NCBI GenBank assembly: GCA_011316305.1
Contig: SAUG01000211.1
Span: 1-26,718 of the forward strand
Direction: 5' to 3'
Length of the DNA: 26,718 nucleotides
Source: Rusavskia elegans
Taxonomy: Eukaryota; Ascomycota; Lecanoromycetes; Teloschistales; Teloschistaceae
Under the pieces are notes generated by a model, which saw only the letters and a program-made list of their open reading frames with translations, made no database searches and was not told the origin of the DNA. Numbering within the stretch: the stretch's first letter is position 1; each line of letters opens with the position of its first letter. Below, piece by piece: positions 1 through 8,748 of the stretch. Both the position numbers and the translations under genes were made by a program.

Positions 1-1557
1 CGTTACGTTCGAATCTAGCTACAGCCGTAGACGTAATCCGAGCTACTAAATAGTAAAAAAGTTCTAGTATAGATTTTCGTAACTAATTTTATATAGTTAT
101 AAAGATAAATTTATAATATTATATAACGTCTATATTAAATTTATTAAACGCGCGAATTATAGAATCAAATAATTATAACAAATAAATAAAGACGGTATTT
201 AGTATTTATATTTAATAAAAATAAAAAAAACTATTTACTAGATTATAAAAAGCGTTATATATAGTAAAAAGACCGATATATCTAAAAGAGTCGACCTATT
301 AAATAGAGGCGATTCTATAGTTCTAGCGATTCTAACTAGATTGGACTATTAGTTTATTTATTTAATTAATAAACGTAAATACTTTCGTGGAATTATAGAC
401 GTAATAAAAAAATTTAAAAAAGAAATTATTACAAGATTCGAATTATAAATTATTTATTAAATTGAATTTTACTAGATAAAATGAAACGAATAACGTAATA
501 TAATATAAATCCATCTAACTATTATATATTAAAAGTACATATTTTCGTTATATATAAAAAACGATTATTTAAATCTAAATTTTTTAAAAAGTTAATATAT
601 TAAAAAAAAACTTCCGTATATATTTTTATATCGCGATTATATATTTTACCTATTACTATTCCATAGTCTTTTTAATCGGATATAATCCAATCAATAACTA
701 GTTGAATAAAACAAAATATAAAATATAATACTTTTATTTTTTTATAATTTTTATCGAGAATTTTTTTTTCTATAAATTAATACTATATATTAATTCTATA
801 AACTTCGAAATTATAATTTTCAAATATATTAAACATATATCTATATTATTAAATCTAAAAAAAATCTCATCTACGGGATAAAAATTAGATTAATAGTTAC
901 TTTTTAATATTATTTACCTCGGGTTTGAAAAACTATTTACTATTAAAAACTGTTCGAAATAATCTACCGATAAAATCAATACTCTAAAAATTCCGTTTCG
1001 TATTATATAAACTTTTTTTTCTAATATTTATCTTTTAGTTAAAACGATTATTTCGTAGTTAAATTATTAAATTAAATATTCGATAACTTAGTATAACGTT
1101 ATCTAATCGATACGCGAAAGCGTAATTATATAATACGTTTTGAAATTTAAATATATATATTATCGTTTAACTAGCTATTTTTTTATTTTTAGAAATTTTA
1201 TCCCGTATCTTTTAATATTATTTCTATCTCGACTTTTTAGAAATTGATTTCGAAAAACCGAAAAATATATAAATACAAATTATAGTTAAAAATAAATAAA
1301 TTACAATTATATTTTACGTTTTATTTTATTAGATTTATTATCGAAGGAATTTAATTCGATTAGAAAAAAAATATAATAACTACGTTTAAAATATTTAATA
1401 TCTATATTAAAAATTATATTTTTAATTTATTTCTAGATTATATCGAATAAATTTTTCTAATTGACTATTAATTTATATTATTTAACCATATATTTACAAC
1501 GAATAAATCGTTTAAAAAAACATTTTATTAGATATATCGACTATTTTATTTATAATT

Positions 1558-1714
1558 AGACTGGCTACTTCGATATAGATTCCCGTCGGTATTTCGAAAA
1601 TCCGATCCGAGTTTTAATAAATCGGTTTAATCCGATCTATTAAACGGTTTATATCGGATTCTAATATTAGAATCGAAAATCAGATTAAATTATAAAATAG
1701 AAACCGACGGAAAT
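1558..1714 (-). repeat. Diverged inverted partner of the 2955-3115 block
   Basis: This segment is richer in CG-containing words than its surroundings. Read as reverse complement it resembles 2955-3115 in the same order of words: ACTCGGATCGGATTTT against AGTCGGATCGATTTTT, then TTCGAAATACCGACGG against TTCGAAACTCGATCCGACGG, then GCCAGTC against GCCAGAC followed by similar TATTTATAA-like text. The block also has its own small dyad: CCGTCGGT near 1584-1591 and ACCGACGG near 1703-1710. The two related blocks lie in opposite orientation, about 1.25 kb apart. They could be terminal inverted repeats or fragments of the same element inserted twice. The match was found by eye and is approximate. Confidence 0.45.
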
Positions 1715-2988
1715 TTATTTTAATCTAATTTATAATTATATTAGATAATCGAAAACTATAACTTTTATAAACGATTACTATTTTAAATATATTATTTCTT
1801 TTAATTATAGTAAAAAATTTAGATAATATAAAGCGGTAATATATTATATTTAATACTAGCTAGTATAACAGCCGAAATCTATATTATCTTTTTTTTAAAA
1901 AATTCTAAATTATATATTTTTTTCTATATTTTATAACTATATAGAATTTAGTTATTAATTGATTTATTTTATTTTAACTATATTTCTAAATTTTTTATTA
2001 GATTTTTAATAAATTAAAAATTTGTAATTTAGATAATAATTCGTTTGGCGTAATTTACTATTAGATTATTATTTAAATTATATAAATATAATCGTATATA
2101 AATAGTAATATATTAAAGTAATATAATTATTTACTAGATAAATAATAATATATATTTCTATAGTATTTTATAGAACTATAAACGCCGTATTCTATAATCT
2201 AATAATTTCGGCCGAAAGAAATTCTATAATAATATTTTTAAAGATTTCGCGATATAATCTAGTAAATAGTATCTTTAGAATTAAATTATCGAAACTTTTT
2301 TAGTAGCGATAGATATTTCGAAAAGTAATTATACTAGCTTTTTATTTATATTTCTATCGATTAATTAATTAGATTATTTTAAATATATTATTTTAGAATA
2401 TTATCTTTACTATTATACTAGCGGATTTTCTTTTCTTTTATCCGATTTTACTATTTCTAGTCTTTTTTAGATTTCTATAAATCGGTTTCGTAATATTTTT
2501 ATATATTAGAATACCTTTTAGCGCTATTATATAATTTTTTATATTACTTTAATATTTTATCAGTTCGATTAATACGTACTATAAAAAGATTAATATAATA
2601 TAATAAATAAAACGGCGAATAATATAGTATAATATATTTTATATTAGAGATTTACAGTAATAGTTAGTAGATAAAAAAAAGAAAATCGGAAGTAAAATTT
2701 AAAAAATAAAAAGATAAAAATTAATTAAAGATTTAAATATTTTATATTAATTTTAATATAAGATTGATATAATTTATATTTAAATTATAACTAATATAAA
2801 AAGATAATATAGATATATAAATATTAATTTAATTATTATTTACTATTTAATAGTAAAAAATCGACGTTTATCTAAATTATATTTAAAGTATTAATATAAT
2901 TATATAGTAAAAGCGAGAATTTTTTAAAATTATAATATAGAATATAAAATTTTAACGGATTAAATTTAAAAATTCTAGTTTAATCCGG

Positions 2989-3073
2989 AACCGAATCGGT
3001 TTAATATTTAGAAAAGTCGAAACCGATTCGGTTTAGTATCTAGAAAAGTCGGAATCGATTCGAGTCGGATCGA
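2989..3073 (+). repeat. 32-bp tandem repeat inside the RIP island (about 2.6 copies)
   Basis: Two near-identical 32-bp units (2989-3020 and 3021-3052) begin AACCGAWTCGGTTTA and end TAGAAAAGTCG. A third, partial and diverged copy starts at 3053. The unit contains the dyad AACCGATTCGGTT. The differences between copies are few, and the larger block 2955-3115 is related in inverted orientation to 1558-1714. It may be a short subterminal repeat of the decayed element. Function is unknown. Confidence 0.7.
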
Positions 3074-3205
3074 TTTTTTTAATTCGGGTTCGAAACTCGA
3101 TCCGACGGCCAGACTATTTATAATTTCTAATAGAATCGATTTATTAATCTTTTTGAAATTTAAATAATAAAATCAATAACTAGATATATACTCTTAGCAG
3201 ATATT

Positions 3206-3584
3206 ATTTTAATTCAACGTTGTGAAAATCCTTATATCGACATTTTGTTCAAGAACGGGTACTTGCCCCTAAGGTATCTCGGTTACTCTACTACCGAGGC
3301 AAGCCAAGGTCCAATGACAACATGGTACTCCGTACTCTGCGCCAAGCCCGACAGTACAATCGTATATGACGTACATGCACGAGTACATTGCCGCTTAGCG
3401 CATCTCGATGCGAACTCGAGATACTTTATCAAGGTAGTTATTGTTTCCAAATCTGCTCCAAAGATGACCTGCAACCTTTACGAACGTCCAAAGAGCCACT
3501 TCCCGAAAGCCTAATGTGTGAAGCTCATCGATCGAACTACGCAGCAGCTGGGTGAGTGCCCCAGACGCTGGACCAGGGAGCAAG
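3206..3584. promoter_or_regulatory. 5' flank of the zinc transporter gene
   Basis: This 379-bp stretch has normal base composition and lies between the RIP island and the ZIP gene, so it must hold that gene's promoter and 5' UTR. A short open frame at 3245-3514 starts at TTG and has no recognisable domain, so it is not called. The word TACTCCGTA occurs at 3326-3334 and recurs in other intergenic regions of the window (14544-14552, and as an inverted pair at 19852-19873). No zinc-response element could be identified with confidence. Confidence 0.4.
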
Positions 3585-5206
3585 ATGGTGTTGGACAATG
3601 ATACCAGAGGATGGATCATGAGCTGCGTGAGCGGATTAGGTGAGTAACATCAAGCTCTTGCGAGATCCCTCTTTGACACTTCGCTTTCACGGTAGCCTGC
3701 ATCCTGGGTTCCAGCATCATCTGTGTCGATCTCATCATCCAGCGCATCCCGGGCAAACGCAGCTTCCGCATTCAGGACAGTAACACTTTTCTTTCCTCAA
3801 GTCTGAGTCTGAGCTTCGGCGTCATGGTATGCCTCTGTGCTTCGTATATTACTTTTCGGCGTGCGTTGATTACGCCCTAGCTCTTCTCTTCTCTGTACGG
3901 CATGCTTCCTTCAGCCAAGGATTACCTTATCAAAGGCGGTCTATCCCCTCGGGCTGCCGCATACGCTGTCATAGGCTGCTTTTTAGGAGGTGTCGTTGGC
4001 ATCCAAGCTCTCTCGCGCCTCATGCATCACTACATACCTTCCCACGTCGTGGATTGCCAGCACTCGCACGATGATGACGACGCACACCACCACCATGCCG
4101 ACGCTGCTCATGCCCATCATGACGAGCATGCTGGCCAACCCATTGGACACACGGATGAGCATAGCCCTCTTCTCTCCAAAACCACCAAGGACTTCCAGCC
4201 GAGGTTACCACGGCGATCCATGTCGGCCACAGGCAACCAAAAGTCCAGTGTACCAGCCAGTGCTGCCTTCAGGCCCGCAAGGCCTTCGTTTCAAACGCGA
4301 GTGTCGAAATTTGCATCCGGAGCGAAGGTCCTCTGTGACAGCGGCGGGCAATGCTACGGTTATACCGATCCATGCGCCCAAGAATGCTTGAAGGCCAAGT
4401 CGCGAAATCCAATCAGAGCAGGCATCCACCCGCCAACGACTGCATCATCGAAACCCAGTCTCTTACGGATTGCTACTACCCCCGAATCCCATCCTGAGGA
4501 AGCTACCCAAGACAATCTCTACGAAGACGATACATGCACCTCCGATGTCTCGTCACCAACCCGTGTATCTGATCAATTAACATCTCATGATCAAGAAACC
4601 TGTAATCCTTCGAACCACGAGCCTTCTGTAGAAGATCCAGATTTGGAGTCCAATCAGAAACAAACTGGATCCTCGCCCTCTTCGATCCCACCTAATAATC
4701 CCGAAAAGCAACACCATCACCACGTTCACACCAACGCTTTCCTTTCCATCGGCCTCCAGACCTCCATTGCCATCGCACTGCACAAGCTGCCTGAAGGCTT
4801 CATCACCTTCGCCACGAACCATGCCAACCCCAAACTCGGCTTCGCTGTCTTCATGGCTCTTTTCATACACAATATCTCAGAAGGCTTTGCCATGGCTCTA
4901 CCACTCTACCTTGCAATCGGTAGCCGTTGGAAGAGTATGTTCTGGAGTTCCGTCTTAGGCGGAGCAAGTCAACCCTTCGGCGCTGGTGTCGCTGCCTTGT
5001 CGTTGAAGGTCGCTGGAACGAGCGATCAAGCACCGGGAGAGACGGCGTACGGGTGCATGTTTGCAATTACTGCGGGGATCATGGCGAGTGTCGCGTTGCA
5101 GTTATTTTCCGAGAGTCTAACGTTGAACCACGACCGTAACTTATGCTTCGTATTTGCCTTCGTCGGCATGGGTGTTTTGGGTATAAGCTTTGCGCTTACG
5201 GCATGA
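3585..5206 (+). CDS. ZIP-family zinc transporter, Zrt3-like (vacuolar type)
   Basis: Predicted to move zinc (possibly iron or manganese) across a membrane into the cytosol; the closest known type is yeast Zrt3, which exports zinc from the vacuole. Model: exons 3585-3639, 3696-3826 and 3881-5206, with introns of 56 bp (GTGAGT...GTAG) and 54 bp (GTATGC...CTAG). Joined, they give 503 aa, the same length as yeast Zrt3. The second junction restores the transmembrane text FGVM/LFSSLYGMLPSAKDYL, which supports it. A His/Asp-rich cytosolic loop lies near residues 121-148, followed by a long disordered Ser/Pro-rich loop and a second run of His near 339-345. The ZIP signature helices follow: HKLPEG (363-368) and HNISEG (392-397), which form the binuclear metal site, then further membrane helices to the C-terminus. 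Starting at the ATG 3902 would lose the first two helices. Family confidence is high; the vacuolar assignment is inferred. Confidence 0.9.
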
Positions 5207-5995
5207 TACTGAATCACGATGATGAATTGGGCATGGTCATCAGTAAATTTGTTGGATGGGACTGGGAATCGCGCGAAATTTCAAATCAAACGAAATAGTT
5301 CAGGGCTGCCTCTAACCCCAGAAGACGTCGAAGTTGTAGATCTTCAGAGACGAGTTTTTTTGATACATGGTGTCTTTCCCCTAATTGCGGCAGCCTTCCA
5401 TGTGACTTCGTGAAATTTACTCGTCGATCTGCTTTTATAGCAACCGTATTTCGCTGCATATTCACATGCCAACAAACCAATCACCTTTCTTTCGGCTGGC
5501 AAGGTCCGCGACGAATCCTCCGAAGAACGGGGCTTCCATGACAAATGTAGCTCCCTCAATCAAATTCTCCAAGACGCCAGAAGGATAGCAGTCCCGGAGG
5601 CTTGATTGATGGACACTCTTGGGCTGAACGTGATGCGATTGTCCGCATGGAGGCAAAGCGGCAACGTCGTCCCTGTACTAAGCCCGGTAGAAGTGTAATA
5701 CATGATTCATCAGGAGCCAAGGAAAAAGGGGCAGAGAGCGTTGGCCCAAAATAGATGGAATAGACTTACGACTGAATGCTTCCAAGCGTGGAATAGAAGG
5801 GGTCTTGTCGCTTAGCGTATCCGTTGAATACTAGTATACCGTTAGTCTGTGAACATCACAAGGGTATTGTTAACAACTTGGGAATCTCCTCCATACCAAT
5901 GTTATCTGAATCATGATGCGCAAGAGTTCGGTGAGCCCTCGGATTGACTGTTTCAATGCTCCTCATTCGTGCAAACATTGTCGAGCACGCCGCGA
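5207..5995. other. Convergent intergenic region, no supported gene
   Basis: This 789-bp interval separates the 3' ends of the zinc transporter (+) and the NSRP1-like gene (-), so it should contain both 3' UTRs and terminators. Several short frames exist on both strands. The most protein-like is on the minus strand at 5462-5656 (residues such as ENLIEGATFVMEAPFFGGF), but it has no domain, no start context and no convincing partner exons. No RNA gene or repeat was seen. Confidence 0.5.
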
Positions 5996-7120
5996 TTAGA
6001 GGCCTAGAGAAGCCAGGATCTCGTCTTCCATTCTCTTACTCTTCGAGGCACGACCGTCATCGTCATGCTCTCCTCGAGTTTCCGCTCCTCGCTTGCCCAG
6101 TAATTGATCCTCAAAAGCTGCAGCCTGACTCGCCCTGTCCCCACCGGGCATTCTTTTCCCAGCATTGCCGTCCTTGACATCTCTGCTCAGTGCAGCAGCC
6201 TTGGCCTTGGTCGCCGCTCCGGCGTTCAAGCCAGCACTAAGGAGTTGCCTTTTGTCGACTACCTGTCCTTCTTCGTTGACCACCGCCCCCTTTTCCTTCG
6301 CTATCTCGGCCTCGCTTTTCTCTTTCCTGCCTCCGTCTTTCCCTTCCTCTTGCTCCTTTCCAAGGGTGCCATTCATCTTCGCCTCCTCCGCCAACTTTAG
6401 AACCGTAGTATGCTTCTCCTCGTCTCTTTCCAACATAGTCTTGTACATGCTCTTTAGACCTCCGCCCTCCCTTCTCTGCCGCTCCGCCGCCTCTCGCTCC
6501 CTTAGTGCTTCCTCGGTTTCCGCCTTCCGCACCTCTTCTTGCTGCCGCTTATACGCCGCCGTGACGAATTTCTCTTTGTCGGCGAACACATCACCTTCTA
6601 ATTCTCGTTCCTTGGCGAGCATCTTCTCCTTTGCACGCAGTTGATCCCGTTTGCGGATCTCGGCGGCAGCAAGCAAGGATTCCATGTATTTCGGTTTCTT
6701 GGCTTCACTTGCGGCGGCAATGGAGGAGGCACTGCCAGAGGCAACGGGCTTGGCATGTAGGGAGTCGTAGACGGCGTCATAGTCGTAGATGCTTGGGTCA
6801 AGTGACTGGGCAGTTTGGGCGTGCTTGAGGGTGGTATGATTTGTAGAGAGGTCACCGAACAGGGAAATTCGTCGACTTTTGGAGGATCTTGGGACGGCGG
6901 CATTGGTTTTCGATTTCGTAGGCGCCTGTTGATGGCTTGAAGAGCTTTGAGGACCGTCACCTATTGAAGTGATTGATTCCCCATTATCGTCCGCATCGTC
7001 TGGACCGTCCTCTGGACCAGATTCATCGTCGAAGATTGTTTTCCGCCTAGCGGGGGCTGGCTTGGCTGCTGACGAAGGACCTTTCTTCGTAATGTTCAAG
7101 CCGTACGAGAGCGTCGGCAT
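5996..7120 (-). CDS. NSRP1/CCDC55-like nuclear speckle splicing regulator
   Basis: A single-exon gene for 374 aa. The N-terminus MPTLSYGLNITKKG and the segment DPSIYDYDAVYDSL, followed by a Lys/Glu/Arg-rich coiled-coil region (about residues 108-234: KPKYMESLL...EVFADKEKFVT-type text, then KSMYKTMLERDEEKH), match the DUF2040/NSRP1 N-terminal domain. In animals NSRP1 is an RS-related nuclear protein that affects splice-site choice; a nuclear role in mRNA processing is inferred here. The rest is low-complexity, with acidic (DDESGPEDGPDD) and basic tracts. The start at 7120 is chosen because ACCACCATGCC is an excellent context and because family members begin MPxLSYGLN; the open frame runs 36 codons further upstream without an ATG. 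It is divergent from the NFKBIL1-like gene, with 151 bp between the start codons. Confidence 0.85.
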   Translation of the reverse strand: MPTLSYGLNITKKGPSSAAKPAPARRKTIFDDESGPEDGPDDADDNGESITSIGDGPQSSSSHQQAPTKSKTNAAVPRSSKSRRISLFGDLSTNHTTLKHAQTAQSLDPSIYDYDAVYDSLHAKPVASGSASSIAAASEAKKPKYMESLLAAAEIRKRDQLRAKEKMLAKERELEGDVFADKEKFVTAAYKRQQEEVRKAETEEALREREAAERQRREGGGLKSMYKTMLERDEEKHTTVLKLAEEAKMNGTLGKEQEEGKDGGRKEKSEAEIAKEKGAVVNEEGQVVDKRQLLSAGLNAGAATKAKAAALSRDVKDGNAGKRMPGGDRASQAAAFEDQLLGKRGAETRGEHDDDGRASKSKRMEDEILASLGL

Positions 7121-7271
7121 GGTGGTATGTAGCTCACTGAAACTACTCCAGAGTACACTCTTTTTTTGACGCCCAGATGTCAGAATAGGCCCGCCAAGAC
7201 ACCGGACCTTCCAGACATTAGTATCCAAACTTGATCCTCAAGAAAGGCAGGCAGAGCCCCATAGCTCAGCT
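7121..7271. promoter_or_regulatory. Shared divergent promoter of NSRP1-like and NFKBIL1-like genes
   Basis: Only 151 bp separate the two oppositely oriented start codons, so both promoters and 5' UTRs must overlap here. No obvious TATA box is present. Two genes whose animal relatives both act in pre-mRNA splicing are therefore likely to be transcribed from a common nucleosome-free region. Confidence 0.6.
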
Positions 7272-8186
7272 ATGACAACCTCACCAGCAGATCATGCTTC
7301 CCCGCCAACTGCGTCTCGGAAAGTCCCACCATTCCGCTTCAAACGAAAACGCTCCGAGGATTCTACGGCTCCCTCAAAACCCCGCGCTCATGAGCACCGA
7401 CATCATCACCGCCGCCACCACCGGTCTCGCCGCCACCATACTCCGGGTTCATCGACGGATCATCAACTAGACCCAGAGACCGCTTTTAGGGAATCGCTCT
7501 TCGACGCTCTCGCTGACGATGAAGGCGCCGCCTTCTGGGAGTCCGTTTACGGCCAGCCCATCCACACATACTCACCCTACGTCCATTCTGCGGGCAGTTC
7601 TGCGGGCAATGATGAACCCGAGCAAGCAGAGCTTCAACGCATGACAGATGATGAATATGCTACCTACGTGCGCGCCCGCATGTGGGAAAAATCGCACGCG
7701 CATATTGTTGAGGAGCGCCGGCGCCGGGAGGAGCAAAGGTTACGGCGGAATGAGAAGGAGGAGCAACATCGTAAATGGGAGCGGGATGTTGAAGCGGCGT
7801 TGCGGCGCGGAGAAAAGAAAAAGAGGGTAAACAGGTGGAAGGATGCTTGGGGAAGGTACCTGCAAGGATGGGAGGCGCTATCGTCACCAGGTCATGGTCG
7901 AGAGAAGAAAATGAAGGACCAGATCCCGTGGCCGGTGGAGACGGGACGGTATCGCGATGTTGATCAAGAGCAGGTTGAGATATTCTTCAGAAACGCACCA
8001 CAATCAGAACAGCCTAGCGAGGGTTTCGATCTAACCAGGGTGCTGAAGATCGAAAGAGTGCGATGGCATCCCGATAAATTCCTCCAAAAGGCTTGTGGAG
8101 ATGGTCTCGATGAAGAAAACATGGCGATGGTGACGGCCGTTTTCCAGATCATTGATAGATTATGGTCAATGATGCGCCCTGCATGA
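7272..8186 (+). CDS. NF-kappa-B inhibitor-like protein 1 (NFKBIL1/IkBL) family
   Basis: A single-exon gene for 304 aa. The N-terminus is basic and His/Arg-rich (residues 20-56), resembling a nuclear localisation or RNA-binding tail. Next comes an acidic segment (AFRESLFDALADDEGAAFWESVYG, 71-94, given here as the region only), then a highly charged coiled coil (about 125-190), a Trp-rich part (WKDAWGRYLQGWE) and IPWPVETG (218-225). The C-terminus has VRWHPDKFLQK (263-273) followed by a helix, a J-domain-like HPD motif typical of the NFKBIL1 family. Animal and plant members lie in the nucleus and affect alternative splicing and RNA processing; fungal members are uncharacterised and lack the ankyrin repeats, as here. 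The HPD motif suggests a DnaJ-like contact with an Hsp70, but the rest of a J domain is not evident. Confidence 0.8.
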   Translation: MTTSPADHASPPTASRKVPPFRFKRKRSEDSTAPSKPRAHEHRHHHRRHHRSRRHHTPGSSTDHQLDPETAFRESLFDALADDEGAAFWESVYGQPIHTYSPYVHSAGSSAGNDEPEQAELQRMTDDEYATYVRARMWEKSHAHIVEERRRREEQRLRRNEKEEQHRKWERDVEAALRRGEKKKRVNRWKDAWGRYLQGWEALSSPGHGREKKMKDQIPWPVETGRYRDVDQEQVEIFFRNAPQSEQPSEGFDLTRVLKIERVRWHPDKFLQKACGDGLDEENMAMVTAVFQIIDRLWSMMRPA

Positions 8187-8748
8187 TACTCGAAGTGCAC
8201 GGTATTCAACCAGAAGGTAATTGCACGCTCGTGTAAACAAAATACACCTTGTAATCCATGCACGCCCTCAAAAAGCCTCCTACCCAGTGACCTCCCGGAT
8301 GGTACTTGAACGCCGTTGCAAATCTCATGGGCTGTGAAGAGTATCGTCACCTCCTTCAGGTAGTAACGGAAGAAGGAAATTGGTCCACGATAAGTGAGTA
8401 CATTTACTTGTGTCTGGGTGGCCGTAAGTACTGCAAAATTTGCGAACCACCTGCGTGCCCAACATGGTGGGTTTGTTTCATGCGGAGCAGGATTCAGGCA
8501 CGCGAAATGCAGTCGAAGTACATGCTTGGAAAATCATGTTCAACACCATCCTACAAATACGCCCAGTGAACCTGAAGCCAGCACAAGCGGACAAGTATAT
8601 AGCAGGTGCCCGCCAGCCATGGTCGACCGAGGCAATCAGCCTATCGCCGTGTAGAACTCGCAATGGAGGTAATTACAGTCGTGCCCGCCCTGTGATTGTC
8701 GGAATAAGAGCAACCCGGCGCAAACGTCGTCAACGAGATGAAATTCCG
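8187..8748. other. Convergent intergenic region, no supported gene
   Basis: This 562-bp interval lies between the 3' ends of the NFKBIL1-like gene and the PKA gene and must hold both 3' UTRs. A plus-strand frame at 8440-8835 (131 codons) overlaps the last PKA exon and intron in antisense and has no recognisable domain or plausible composition; it is treated as chance. No RNA gene or repeat was seen. Confidence 0.5.

Larger units (their letters stand above)
1..3205. repeat. AT-rich, RIP-degraded repeat island
   Basis: The first 3.2 kb is very AT-rich, dominated by TA, AAA and TTT runs, and has no credible open reading frame on either strand. The dinucleotides CpA and TpG are almost missing while TpA is greatly over-represented and CpG remains common (words such as TCGA, CCGAT and ACGT recur). 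This is the footprint of repeat-induced point mutation acting at CpA, as known from Pezizomycotina, so the block is most likely one or more ancient transposons. Decay is too deep to assign a TE family: six-frame reading around 300-1400 gives only fragments between stops, and no target-site duplication or terminal repeat could be fixed. Composition switches abruptly to normal near 3190-3210, about 380 bp before the zinc transporter gene. Confidence 0.9.

Noticed and set aside
1..3205. Assigning the AT-rich island to a Copia, Gypsy or LINE element
   Set aside because: Reading both strands gave no integrase, reverse transcriptase or transposase motif that survives the mutations; naming a family would be a guess.
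1..3205. Centromere or subtelomere identity for the AT-rich island
   Set aside because: No telomeric TTAGGG array is present and 3.2 kb at a window edge is not enough to tell a centromere from any other RIP'd repeat.
3245..3514. 89-codon plus-strand frame next to the RIP island
   Set aside because: It starts at TTG, has no domain and lies in the presumed promoter of the zinc transporter; an antisense frame of similar quality overlaps it.
5462..5656. Minus-strand frame with protein-like text (ENLIEGATFVMEAPFF)
   Set aside because: Short, isolated in a convergent 3' region, with no family match and no convincing splice partners; not enough to call a gene.
7121..7228. 36-codon upstream extension of the NSRP1-like frame
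   Set aside because: It has no ATG (it begins at TTG) and the internal ATG at 7120 has an excellent context and the family N-terminus.
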